A DNA stretch of 64,000 nt, taken from the NCBI GenBank assembly GCA_040217175.1, contig JAVJNT010000001.1, positions 1,054,001 to 1,118,000 on the forward strand, given 5' to 3'. The translations under genes were made by a program, and so were the position numbers. The notes beneath the pieces are model-generated. The model saw nothing but the letters and a program-made list of their open reading frames with translations, was not told where the DNA came from and made no database searches. Of this stretch, positions 8,112 to 16,809 are shown one piece after another (within the stretch, counting starts at the first letter, position 1; each line of letters starts with the position of its first letter). This DNA is from Phycisphaerales bacterium (lineage in GTDB: Bacteria; Planctomycetota; Phycisphaerae; Phycisphaerales; UBA1924).

Positions 8112-8924
8112 TCAGGCTTCTTTCTTGAAAATCAGCAGGTAGTTGAAGCCGCGGATGAAGAAATTGTCCCGGGCCGCCGCCTGGTGGCGGTTGCCCTGCC
8201 GCAGCTTCGCGTTCCGGCGGACGACGCAGACGACGTCGATCGGCCGGAAGGCCTCCCGCAGCATGGCGAACAGCTCGAAGCCGATGGGCATGAAGGTGCC
8301 TCCCCCGCTCCCTTTCGGTCCACCCTTCTGCTTCCGCCACGAGTCGCTAACGTAGACCGCCAGGTACCGCCGGTCCTTCAAGACGCGGTACACCTCGTCG
8401 AAGACCCCCGCCATCGCCTCGTAGTAGGCCGCCTGGCTCGAATCGAGCTTGCCGATGCAGTCGGGGTGGTTGCTGTAGTCGATGTGCGTCGAATAGGGCG
8501 GGTCGAGGAAGACGAAGTCGGCCGACGCGTCCTTCACCGGCAGCTCGCGGGCATCGCTTTGCTTGATGTCCGGCCGGCTGGGCGCCAGGTCGTAGCCGAT
8601 GCCCTTCCGCCCCATGTCCGCGCACACGTCCAGCGTCGTCCCGCCGCCGCACATCGGGTCGAGCACCACGTCGCCCTCGCGCGTGTACCTATCCAGCAGC
8701 TGCCAGATCACCCAGCTCGGCGTGCCGCCCGTGTACGTCTTGTCGCCCTGGACGGTCTTGGCCCCGTCGTAGTGCTGGCTCGGGTAGGCCCAGAGCGTGG
8801 TCGTCATGGGCCGCATGGGCGGACGCTTGCCCGGGCGCACCTTCGGGTCGCCCGCGACGTCCTGCCAGCGGGGCGGCCCGGGCTTGGCTCGTTGTGGACC
8901 TCGCTCGGGGCCGCGCTCGCTCAT
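8112..8924 (-). CDS. DNA methyltransferase, amino-methylating type (orphan)
   Basis: This 270-residue protein has the SAM-binding motif LDPMCGGGTTL (88-98) and the catalytic motif LDPPYSTHIDY (140-150). DPPY marks enzymes that methylate an exocyclic amino group (N6-adenine or N4-cytosine, sometimes RNA guanine). The SAM motif comes first, then the catalytic motif. The N-terminal 40 residues are basic and Pro/Gly-rich. The start is ATG 8924; the stop of the gene overlaps nothing. No restriction endonuclease or specificity gene lies nearby, so this looks like a solitary methylase. An RNA substrate cannot be excluded from sequence. Confidence 0.75.
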   Translation of the reverse strand: MSERGPERGPQRAKPGPPRWQDVAGDPKVRPGKRPPMRPMTTTLWAYPSQHYDGAKTVQGDKTYTGGTPSWVIWQLLDRYTREGDVVLDPMCGGGTTLDVCADMGRKGIGYDLAPSRPDIKQSDARELPVKDASADFVFLDPPYSTHIDYSNHPDCIGKLDSSQAAYYEAMAGVFDEVYRVLKDRRYLAVYVSDSWRKQKGGPKGSGGGTFMPIGFELFAMLREAFRPIDVVCVVRRNAKLRQGNRHQAAARDNFFIRGFNYLLIFKKEA

Positions 8925-9967
8925 GCCTGCCGGCTCTGGGCGATCAGCTCGAGCAGCTTCGCCTCGGTCTCATCGAGCGACAGCTCGCTGCGAGCCCCGG
9001 CGGCGCGGATGTGCCCCCCGCCGCCGAACGCGCCGGCCAACTGGGCAACATCGGGCCCGTCCACCTTGCTGCGCATGCTGATCTTGACCTTCTTCGAACC
9101 GTCGCCCTCGGGCGGCAGCTCCACCAGCACGATCGCCACCCGCACGCTCTTGACCGCCAGCGCCGGGTCGGCAAAACCACTGGTCATGCCCACGCTCGCG
9201 CCGATGCTCGTGATGTCCTCGGCGGAGACCTTCACGACCGCGACGCCCAATTCCTCGTGCAACGACAGCGAGCCGAGCGCCTTGGACATGAGCTTCAGAC
9301 GCTGGATCGGGTCGCTCAGCATCGTCATCTTGACGAGCCTGGGATGCTCGGCCCCGGCCTGCACCAGGTCCGCCGCCAAGCGCAGCACGTGCGGCGTCAC
9401 GCTGGGGTGGCGGAACCAGCCGGTGTCCGTCCCCAGCCCCAGCATCAGCGGCTCGGCGATGTCCAGCGGCAGGTCGCTCGCGCTCTCGATGCCCAGCAGC
9501 AGCGTGCAGATCTCCGCCGCCATCTCGCACGCCGCGGCGGCGTCGCTGTCGATCAATCGAGCCTCGGCCACGTCCGGCGAGCCGCTGCGGTGGTGGTCCA
9601 GGACCGCCACCCGGTCGGCCTTGCCCGCGATCCAGGGCTTGTACGGCTCGAGCTGGCTCCACGCGCCGGTGTCGCACACCAGGCACTTGTCGAACGGCGC
9701 GGGCGGGTCGCCCGCGTCGAGGTGCACCCACGCAGCGTCGCCCAGGATCTCATCCATCCACGGCGGGAGTTCGCCCGCGTACGCCAGTTGCACCTCGACG
9801 CCCGCCGCCTTCGCCGCTCGCGCGATCGCTAGCGTGCTGCCGACCGCGTCGCCGTCGGGCCGCGAGTGGCAGATGACCAGCAGCCGGCCCGCCCCGCGGA
9901 CCCACTCGGCCAGGTCCCCGGGCGTGATCGTCGACTCGTAGGCGGGGCTCTCCGTGGCGCTGCTCAT
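8921..9967 (-). CDS. nrnA: DHH-family phosphoesterase (NrnA-like oligoribonuclease / pAp phosphatase)
   Basis: This 348-residue metal-dependent phosphoesterase is likely to degrade nano-RNA or cyclic-dinucleotide products and 3'-phosphoadenosine 5'-phosphate. The metal-binding motifs are in order: HSRPDGDAVGS (34-44), VLDHHRSG, GLGTDTGWFRH and, in the DHHA1 domain, GGGGHIRAAGA (about 318-328). The start codon ATG 9967 overlaps the stop of ribF as ATGA, so the two genes are translationally coupled. Its own stop overlaps the ATG of the methyltransferase gene (8921-8924), again ATGA. Confidence 0.9.
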   Translation of the reverse strand: MSSATESPAYESTITPGDLAEWVRGAGRLLVICHSRPDGDAVGSTLAIARAAKAAGVEVQLAYAGELPPWMDEILGDAAWVHLDAGDPPAPFDKCLVCDTGAWSQLEPYKPWIAGKADRVAVLDHHRSGSPDVAEARLIDSDAAAACEMAAEICTLLLGIESASDLPLDIAEPLMLGLGTDTGWFRHPSVTPHVLRLAADLVQAGAEHPRLVKMTMLSDPIQRLKLMSKALGSLSLHEELGVAVVKVSAEDITSIGASVGMTSGFADPALAVKSVRVAIVLVELPPEGDGSKKVKISMRSKVDGPDVAQLAGAFGGGGHIRAAGARSELSLDETEAKLLELIAQSRQA

Positions 9968-10965
9968 GCGTTCTGTTCCATTTCCTGCCACGAGGGCACG
10001 GTCGTCGCGAGGCACTCGTTCGCACGCTGCACGTCGCGCGACAATTGGGCCGTGAGTTGTTCGATGCCCCCGAAGCGGACCTGGTCGCGCAGCCGCGAGA
10101 CGAAGGCGATCCGAAGCGTCCAGCCGTACTCGGGCTCGTCGCTCCCGCGCTGGTAGCCGATCAGGTGGGCCTCGACGCGGCGCTCCGTGCCGTCGAAGGT
10201 CGGGCGCTCGCCGACGTTGACGGCGCACGGGATCGTGCGCCCGTCTTCCAGCGTCGCGATGCACGCGTACACGCCCTCGCCCGGCGGCATCTGCTCGCTC
10301 CTGACGTTCGCCGTCGGGAAGCCGATCGTCCGCCCGCGCTGGTCGCCGCGCACGACCTCGCCGACGAGCTCGTAGGCGCGCCCCAGCACGCGCCCCGCGT
10401 CGGCGACCCGGCCCTGCTCCAGCAACCACCGCACGCGGCTGCTGCTGGCGGTGACGACCGTCTGGTCGTTCAGCGAGACCTCGACCGGCTCGACCACGCG
10501 CGCCGAGAAGCCGCGCGACGCACCGAGTTCGGCCAGGGCGCGAACGTCACCCGCCCGCCTCGCGCCGAACCGGAAGTCCGGCCCCTCGACGACCGCCACG
10601 GGCTGCAGGGGCGCGAGCACCGCGTCCACGAACCGCTCGGGCGTGAGCCCCAGCAACTCCGTTGAGGGTTCTAATCTGAGCACCTCGTCGGCCCCGGCGT
10701 CCAGCAGCAGGTCGGCTCGGTCCTCGAACGCCGTCAGCCGCGCGGGCGCGCGATCGGGATCCAGCACGGCCCTCGGCGAGGGCTCGAACGCGAGCGCGAC
10801 GACCCTGGCGTCTTTGTCTTGGCCGTCCGCGATCTCGCGGGCGGTCTCGATCAGCCGCCGGTGTCCCAGGTGCACGCCGTCAAACACGCCGATGGTGAGG
10901 ACGGACGCCCCGCCTGATCGGGTCGTGTTCGGAACATCGCCGTTGGTGTCACTGGCGGGCGGCAC
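9964..10965 (-). CDS. ribF: Bifunctional riboflavin kinase / FAD synthetase RibF
   Basis: The 333-residue enzyme makes FMN and FAD from riboflavin. The N-terminal adenylyltransferase domain carries GVFDGVHLGHRR (26-37), and the C-terminal flavokinase domain carries GRTIGFPTANV (about 209-219) followed by GEGVYAC. The best start is GTG 10965: the nearby ATGs are out of frame, and it gives a normal length with a short leader of about 20 residues. It heads a three-gene overlapping operon with nrnA and the methyltransferase. Its promoter must lie in the repeat-bearing region shared with putA. Confidence 0.9.
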   Translation of the reverse strand: MPPASDTNGDVPNTTRSGGASVLTIGVFDGVHLGHRRLIETAREIADGQDKDARVVALAFEPSPRAVLDPDRAPARLTAFEDRADLLLDAGADEVLRLEPSTELLGLTPERFVDAVLAPLQPVAVVEGPDFRFGARRAGDVRALAELGASRGFSARVVEPVEVSLNDQTVVTASSSRVRWLLEQGRVADAGRVLGRAYELVGEVVRGDQRGRTIGFPTANVRSEQMPPGEGVYACIATLEDGRTIPCAVNVGERPTFDGTERRVEAHLIGYQRGSDEPEYGWTLRIAFVSRLRDQVRFGGIEQLTAQLSRDVQRANECLATTVPSWQEMEQNA

Positions 10966-11404
10966 GGGGGCATCGTACGGCCCCTGCGAGCCGCCAGAGC
11001 GGTTGGGCCGTCCGATACCCTGCTTCCGGAGGCCTTGCCAGTCGACTGGAAGCTCTTCCCAGTCGACTCGGAGCTCTTGCCAGTCGACTGGATGCTCTTT
11101 CCGGTCGACTAGAAGCTCTTGCCAGTCGACTGGGAACTCTGGCCAGTCGACTCGGAACTCCCGCCAGTCGACTGGCGGTCCATGCCGGTCGACTCGGAGG
11201 CCTTCCCGGTCGACTCGCCGATCTTCCGGCGCACGCCGGAACGCCCGCCGCGCACCCCCGCGGCCAACCCGCGCACGCGTCCCGCCCGGCGAAGCCCGCC
11301 CGCCGTCCCCCGTACAATAACGATGGCCCCCGCGACGCTCGCGCCCCGGGCCGATTGCGCACGCCCAGCGACGAGCCATTCGCCTCGCGAGGACCATCGA
11401 TTCC
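10966..11404. other. Divergent intergenic region between ribF and putA
   Basis: These 439 bp separate the starts of ribF (minus) and putA (plus) and must hold both promoters. The only clear structure is the 21-bp tandem array listed separately. The stretch from 11228 to 11404 is GC-rich without an obvious gene. I see no convincing -10/-35 pair, but 'gtacaataacg' near 11311-11321 is the most AT-rich spot and could be part of the putA promoter. Confidence 0.6.
11039..11227. repeat. 21-bp-period tandem array with invariant GTCGACT core
   Basis: Nine consecutive units of exactly 21 bp start at 11039, 11060, 11081, 11102, 11123, 11144, 11165, 11186 and 11207. Each has the core GTCGACT at unit positions 3-9 without exception, while the other positions drift (for example the next two bases are GG, CG or AG, and the tail is TTGC, TTCC, ATGC or CCGC). 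Read as protein it gives heptads such as PVDWELW, but the reading with PVDW on the plus strand has an in-frame TAG in the fourth unit, so a coding role is unlikely. It lies between two divergent genes. Confidence 0.9.
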
Positions 11405-14400
11405 ATGGCCATCTTCAGCCGCAAGCAGCCCCGCCCCATCACCCCCGACGCCGCCCGGCCCAGTGGCGCCAACGGCTACGCGACGCCCGACAACGGCCAC
11501 GCCGGCGACCCGATCGACCCGGCCATCGCCGCCATCGGCTCCGACATGCTCGCCCGCGCGCGCAAGCACAAGGCCGGCCTGCTCAGCAAGAGCTTCTACT
11601 CCGACAAGCTCATGGACTGGTCCATGCGCGATCATGGTTTTAAGGTCGAGATGTTCCGCTTCGTCGACACCTTCCCCGTGCTGACGACCAGCGACATGGT
11701 CCACGAGCATTTGGTGGATTACCTGGGCCAGGACCACGTCACCATGCCCCCCGGCATGGACCTGGGCCTCAAGGCCGGCAGCCTCGCCAAGGGCCTGATG
11801 ACCAAGACGATCTCCGGGCAGATCGAGGGCATGGGCAAGAAGTTCATCGCCGGCACCGATGCGCAGAGCGCGCTGCCGGGGCTCAAGAAGCTCTGGGATA
11901 ACGGCATCGCCTTCAGCGTCGACCTGCTGGGCGAGGCCTGCGTGAGCGACGAGGAGGCCGACGCGTACAAGGCCAAGTACCTGGACCTCGTCGAGAACCT
12001 GCCCGAGGACGTGAGCGGCTGGAAGAAGAACGACCGCCTCGAACGCGACCACCTGGGCGGCATCCCGCGCACGAACGTCTCGATCAAGATCAGCAGCCTG
12101 AGCGCCAAGTGCGACCCGATCGATACCGCTGGCGCCATCAACGACCTGATGACCAGGATCGTGCCCATCCTGGAGCGCGCCCGCGACACCGGCGTGTTCG
12201 TCAACTTCGACATGGAGCACTTTGCGCTGAAGGACCTCACGCTCGAGCTGTTCTTCAGGTGCTGCGAAGCCGTCGACTTCCACGCCGGGCTGGCCATGCA
12301 GGCCTACCTCAAGAGCGGCGTCGCCGATGCGCAGCGCGTGAGCGAGTGGGCGCAGCGGACTGGCCGCATCGTCACGGTGCGCCTGGTCAAAGGCGCGTAC
12401 TGGGACAGCGAGACGATCCATGCCGAGCAGGAGGGCTGGCCCTGCCCGGTCTGGAACGCCAAGTGGCAGACGGACCAGTGCTTCGAGGACATGTGCAAGG
12501 TGTTCCTCGACCACTGCCCCGTCGCGCCCGAGGCGAGCGGCATGGGCCCGACGCACCTCGAGAGCGGCTCGGGCGGCGTCAAATTGGCGCTTGGAAGCCA
12601 TAATGTTCGCTCCATCGCCGCCGCGCTCGCGTACAGCGATTCCAAGGGCCTGCCGCGCACCGCCATTGAGCTCCAGATGCTCCACGGCATGGCCGACCAG
12701 CTCAAGCACGCCTCGAGCGACATGGGCCTGCGCATCCGCGAGTACGTGCCCGTCGGCGAGATGATCCCCGGCATGGCCTACCTCGTTCGCCGCCTGCTCG
12801 AGAACACCAGCAACGAGAGCTGGCTCAAGGCCGGCTTCCTCGACGAGGCCGACGAGAAGACGCTGCTCGCCCGACCCGCCCCTCGCCCGGGCGACCCGAC
12901 GGCCATCGACGACCTCTACAAGATGGCCGCCGAGCGCCACCACCTGAGCAACGCCGATCCCGGCGTCGGCGACGGCAAGGCCTTCACCACCGAGCCGCTT
13001 CGCGACTTCTCACGCAAGGACGTCCGCGAGCGCTTCGCCAAGGCCGTACAGGCCGCCAGCGTCCCCGCCGTCGCCAACGACCGCACGCCCGAGCAGGCAT
13101 CCGAGATAGTCGCCAAGGCGGAGCGAGCCTTCCCCGCCTGGCGCGAAGCCGACCCGCGCAAGCGCGCCGCCGTGCTCGTGCGCGCGGCCCAGGCGATGCG
13201 CGAGCGCCGCGATGAGCTCAGCGGCATCATCATCAAGGAGAACGGCAAGGACTGGCGCAACGCCGACGCCGACGTGGCCGAGGCCATCGACTTCTGCGAG
13301 TACTACGCCCGCCAGGCCGTCGCCCTCTTCGACCGCCACCGCCTCGGCCGCTTCATCGGCGAGCTCGACGAGACCTGGTACCAGCCCCGCGGCGTCGCCG
13401 TCGTGATCTCGCCCTGGAACTTTCCCCTCGCGATCGCCTGCGGCATGACCACCGCCGCGCTCGTCACGGGCAACACGGTGATCCTGAAGCCCGCCGAGCA
13501 GACGCCCGCGATCGCGAAGGTCTGCTTCGACATCTTGAAGCACGCCCTCGACGCCGAGTTCGGCGGCGCGCACGAGGGGGCCTTGCACTTCTGCCCTGCC
13601 CCCGGCGAGACAACGGGTGCCGCCCTCGTCCGCGACCCGCGCGTGTCGCTGCTGTGCTTTACCGGCAGCAAGGCGGTGGGCCTGGACATCATCAAGGCCG
13701 CCGGCGTCACGCCCGAGGAACAGCAGCACGTCAAGAAGGTCGTCTGCGAGATGGGCGGCAAGAACGCCATCATCGTCGACAGCAGCGCCGACCTCGACGA
13801 GGCCGTGCTCGGAACACGCCTCAGCGCCTTCGGCTTCCAGGGACAGAAGTGCAGCGCGTGCAGCCGGTGCATCATCGTCGATCCGCAGGGCCCGACCGGC
13901 GAGCACACGCAGACCTTCATCCGCCGACTCGTCGCCAGCACCAACTCGCTGGTCGTCGGCGACCCGACTAGGCCCGGCACCGACGTCGGCCCGGTCATCG
14001 ACGAAGAGGCCGCCGGCAACATGCGTCGGCACATCGAGACGGCCAAGAAAGAAGGCCTCACCCTCGAACTGGCGATGCAGGCCCCCGAAGGCCTCGAACA
14101 AAGCGTCGGCAAGCCCTACGTCGCCCCCCACATTTTCAGCGGCGTCACGCCCGACAGGACGCTCGCCCGCCAGGAGGTCTTCGGCCCCGTCCTCGCCATC
14201 ATGCACGCGAAGACCTACGACGAGGCCCTGAAGATCGCCAACGACCACCCGTACAAGCTCACCGGCGGCGTCTTCACCCGCAAGCCCACGCACATCGAGA
14301 AGGCCAAGCGCGACTTCCGCGTGGGCAACCTCTACATCAACCGAGGCATCACCGGCGCCCTCGTCGCCCGCCAGCCCTTCGGCGGCTTCGGCATGTCGGG

Positions 14401-14503
14401 CGTGGGCAGCAAGGCCGGCGGCGTCGACTACCTGCTCCAGTTCGTCGAGCCCCGCGCGAGCTGCGAGAACACCATGCGCCGCGGCTTCGCCCCCGAGCTC
14501 TGA
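11405..14503 (+). CDS. putA: PutA: proline dehydrogenase / P5C dehydrogenase fusion
   Basis: This 1032-residue bifunctional enzyme oxidises proline to glutamate. After about 50 poorly conserved residues comes the FAD-dependent proline dehydrogenase barrel (about 60-500; RLVKGAYWDSE and ALGSHNVRS visible). The NAD-dependent aldehyde dehydrogenase half (about 545-1020) has SPWNFPLAIA near 665, the catalytic Glu in VCEMGGKNAII (about 780) and the catalytic Cys in GQKCSACSR (about 815), and ends with GGFGMSGVGSKAGG. The length fits the minimal PutA type: there is no N-terminal ribbon-helix-helix DNA-binding domain, so it is not expected to repress its own gene as the enterobacterial form does. 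Confidence 0.93.
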   Translation: MAIFSRKQPRPITPDAARPSGANGYATPDNGHAGDPIDPAIAAIGSDMLARARKHKAGLLSKSFYSDKLMDWSMRDHGFKVEMFRFVDTFPVLTTSDMVHEHLVDYLGQDHVTMPPGMDLGLKAGSLAKGLMTKTISGQIEGMGKKFIAGTDAQSALPGLKKLWDNGIAFSVDLLGEACVSDEEADAYKAKYLDLVENLPEDVSGWKKNDRLERDHLGGIPRTNVSIKISSLSAKCDPIDTAGAINDLMTRIVPILERARDTGVFVNFDMEHFALKDLTLELFFRCCEAVDFHAGLAMQAYLKSGVADAQRVSEWAQRTGRIVTVRLVKGAYWDSETIHAEQEGWPCPVWNAKWQTDQCFEDMCKVFLDHCPVAPEASGMGPTHLESGSGGVKLALGSHNVRSIAAALAYSDSKGLPRTAIELQMLHGMADQLKHASSDMGLRIREYVPVGEMIPGMAYLVRRLLENTSNESWLKAGFLDEADEKTLLARPAPRPGDPTAIDDLYKMAAERHHLSNADPGVGDGKAFTTEPLRDFSRKDVRERFAKAVQAASVPAVANDRTPEQASEIVAKAERAFPAWREADPRKRAAVLVRAAQAMRERRDELSGIIIKENGKDWRNADADVAEAIDFCEYYARQAVALFDRHRLGRFIGELDETWYQPRGVAVVISPWNFPLAIACGMTTAALVTGNTVILKPAEQTPAIAKVCFDILKHALDAEFGGAHEGALHFCPAPGETTGAALVRDPRVSLLCFTGSKAVGLDIIKAAGVTPEEQQHVKKVVCEMGGKNAIIVDSSADLDEAVLGTRLSAFGFQGQKCSACSRCIIVDPQGPTGEHTQTFIRRLVASTNSLVVGDPTRPGTDVGPVIDEEAAGNMRRHIETAKKEGLTLELAMQAPEGLEQSVGKPYVAPHIFSGVTPDRTLARQEVFGPVLAIMHAKTYDEALKIANDHPYKLTGGVFTRKPTHIEKAKRDFRVGNLYINRGITGALVARQPFGGFGMSGVGSKAGGVDYLLQFVEPRASCENTMRRGFAPEL

Positions 14504-14621
14504 CGCCTCCCCCCCAGCCGAGCAAGCTCGTGACAGCCACGGGCCCTGAACCCGGGCGTCCGGCGGCCCGTATCTCCGATACACACCCGTGGGGACGGGC
14601 GTCCTCGGAAAGGATGTCGCC

Positions 14622-15005
14622 ATGCCATCGCAAGACGCACGCGTGCCGCACGCCCGGGCCGGCCGCTGGCCCCGCCGCCTCCAACGCGCCGGCTGGGGCG
14701 TCGCCATCGCCCTGCTGCTCACCATCGGCGTCCGCAGCGCCGTCGCACAGGTCTACGTCGTGCCGACGGCCGCCATCGAGCCCGAGATCCCGCGCGACAG
14801 CCGAGTCCTGGTTTACAAGCTTGCCTCGCGCTACCAGCCCGGGCAAATCGTCGCCTACCACCACGCGCCGGGCATCGTCTGGCTCGGCCGCGTCGAGTCG
14901 TTCGACCCCGGCCTGCGCACGCTCACCATCAGCCGCAACGGCACCGGACCGGTGGTGATCAGCAAGGACGTCGTCGTCGGCCGCGTCGTGCTCGGCACGC
15001 GCTGA
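14622..15005 (+). CDS. S26 signal-peptidase-like membrane protein, probably inactive
   Basis: This 127-residue protein has a basic N-terminus, one transmembrane helix (about 22-42) and an extracytoplasmic beta-domain resembling type I signal peptidase. The expected box 'S-M-x-P ... GD-x-VLV-x-K' is present as AAIEP (50-54) followed by RDSRVLVYK (58-66), and the later 'KR-x-x-G-x-PGD' box appears as LGRVESFDPG (88-97). Thus both the catalytic Ser and the catalytic Lys are replaced. The start ATG 14622 is chosen for the well-spaced GGAAAGGA; a GTG at 14589 is possible. It lies 118 bp downstream of putA. The function is unknown. Confidence 0.6.
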   Translation: MPSQDARVPHARAGRWPRRLQRAGWGVAIALLLTIGVRSAVAQVYVVPTAAIEPEIPRDSRVLVYKLASRYQPGQIVAYHHAPGIVWLGRVESFDPGLRTLTISRNGTGPVVISKDVVVGRVVLGTR

Positions 15006-15015
15006 GCGATCAAAC

Positions 15016-16809
15016 TCACGCGTACGCGTGCAGCCCCGCCAGCAGCAGGTTCACGCCGAAGTACGTCCACAGCATGATGCCAAAGCCCGCGACGCTCAGC
15101 CACGCCGTGAGCAGCGCCTTGCCCTGGCCCATGATCAGCCGCACGTGGATCACGATGAGGTAGACGATCCACGTGATGAGCGCCCAGGTTTCCTTCGGGT
15201 CCCACGCCCACCAGCGGCCCCACGAGTGGTCGGCCCACCACGCGCCGAGCAGGATGCCCACGCCCAGCGTCCAGAAGGCCAGCTGAAGCGCCGTCATCTG
15301 CGCCTTGTCCAGGTCGTCGAGCGTGCGCGCGAGCGTCGTGTCCTCCGCGACCGACGCCTCGCCGTGCAGCGCCACCGCCGCCGCCTCGCGCGCCGACTGC
15401 CGGCGGCTCATGAGCGACACCAGCAGATAGAACACGCTGCACAGGAAGCCAACCGTGATGAGCCCGTAGCTTACCAGCACGGTGGTCACGTGGTACTTCA
15501 AGAGCACGCTCGTATTGAGGATCGCCGCCTCGCGGCCGATCGTCTGCCCGGGGATCGCCGTCTGCGTCGCCGCGATGAGCACGAGGAAGCCAACCCCCGC
15601 GGCTGCCGCGCCGAACAGCCACTGCCGCTTGACGAGCATCAGCCCGACCGCCACGATCGCCGCGAACAGGCTCAGCCCCACCATCGACTCGAACTGGTTC
15701 TGGATCGCGAACCGCTCGGCCACCAGGCAACGCAGCGTGAACCCGATCGCGTGCAGCGTCACGGCCCCCACGAGCAGCCCCACGCCCGCGCCGATGAGCC
15801 AGCGACGCCCCGTGCCAAAAGCCAGCACCAAGGCAACGAAGCTCAGGCCGTACGCCCACATGCCGATGTCGAAGAAGTCTCCGCGGTTGTACGCCAGCTC
15901 CATCCGCGCCCGGCTGACCGGATGCGTCTGCGGGTTGATTGCCTGCAGCTCGCGCGCGAGCTCGGCGATGGCGACGTTCGCCGCATCGGCATCCAGATCC
16001 CGCCACGCGCGGCCGAGCTCGAGCGCCGCGACCCTGGCCGGATGCGACTCGGGCAGGTCCTCGATGTGCACCCACTGTTCTTCGTTGGACTCGGGCGCCA
16101 CCACGCGGAGCATCGCCCCGGCTCCGGCCGCAACGCGGAGCGCGTTGTCGGCCTCACCCAGCGACCGTCGCACCGGCTCCAGGTGCCCGTATCGCTCAAA
16201 GATCGGCTGGCCCAGCGTCTCGACCATGACCGGACTGACGCGGGTCATGCGCAGCCACAGGTCACGCCGTTCGGGGTCGTTCGGGAACGCCGCGTCGAGG
16301 AAGTACTCGCGCAGCGGCAGGTAGTCGACGGCGATCAGCGGCCGGTCGGCGTAGTGCGCCGGGTCGATCGAGAGGTCGAGCAGCACGAAGAGCGGGTCGA
16401 ACCGGCCCTTGTCGAAGCGCTCGGGGTCGGCGATGGCGTACCGGTCCGCCTCGGTATCGAGCGGCGCGGCACCCTCGGCCAGCACGAGGTCCTCGAATCG
16501 CTCGCGGCCCGTCAGCGTCCGCATCAGTTCGAGGGCCAGCGTGTCGAGGATCTTGACGCGGCCGTCATGGAAGACCGCCGTCGCCCGCAGCGGGCCAAAA
16601 TCGAGCGCCGACGCGAACGCGGCCTTCTGCTCGGGCGTGCGGTTGACGCGCTCGCGGAAGTTCAGCGGCGGGCCGAACGGCGCGTCGTGCCCGTGGGCGT
16701 CGACCTCAGTGCTCGGCTCGGGGTGCTGGTTGCCCGCCGGCTCGAGCTGGCCCCACGCCGAGCACGCCACGATCAATGCCGCCAGGATTCCCAGGACCAC
16801 GCGGGTCAT
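15016..16809 (-). CDS. ccsA: Cytochrome c biogenesis protein CcsA (system II), with long N-terminal extension
   Basis: This is a 597-residue haem-handling membrane protein. Residues 1-20 form a signal peptide. Residues 21-310 make a soluble extracytoplasmic region of unknown fold. The C-terminal half has about eight transmembrane helices and the haem-binding tryptophan-rich loop WWAWDPKETWALITW (about 530-545). With ResB it exports haem and attaches it to apocytochromes c. The start ATG 16809 overlaps the resB stop as ATGA, so the pair is coupled. Planctomycete CcsA proteins with added N-terminal domains are known to me only in general terms; what the extension does is not evident. Confidence 0.85.
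   Translation of the reverse strand: MTRVVLGILAALIVACSAWGQLEPAGNQHPEPSTEVDAHGHDAPFGPPLNFRERVNRTPEQKAAFASALDFGPLRATAVFHDGRVKILDTLALELMRTLTGRERFEDLVLAEGAAPLDTEADRYAIADPERFDKGRFDPLFVLLDLSIDPAHYADRPLIAVDYLPLREYFLDAAFPNDPERRDLWLRMTRVSPVMVETLGQPIFERYGHLEPVRRSLGEADNALRVAAGAGAMLRVVAPESNEEQWVHIEDLPESHPARVAALELGRAWRDLDADAANVAIAELARELQAINPQTHPVSRARMELAYNRGDFFDIGMWAYGLSFVALVLAFGTGRRWLIGAGVGLLVGAVTLHAIGFTLRCLVAERFAIQNQFESMVGLSLFAAIVAVGLMLVKRQWLFGAAAAGVGFLVLIAATQTAIPGQTIGREAAILNTSVLLKYHVTTVLVSYGLITVGFLCSVFYLLVSLMSRRQSAREAAAVALHGEASVAEDTTLARTLDDLDKAQMTALQLAFWTLGVGILLGAWWADHSWGRWWAWDPKETWALITWIVYLIVIHVRLIMGQGKALLTAWLSVAGFGIMLWTYFGVNLLLAGLHAYA

Noticed and set aside
8112-8924. Restriction-modification system
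   Set aside because: No endonuclease or specificity gene is adjacent; neighbours are ribF and nrnA.
10949-12943. Minus-strand 664-codon frame over the array and putA
   Set aside because: It is antisense to the PutA gene and its repetitive part comes from the 21-bp array, which is open in most frames.
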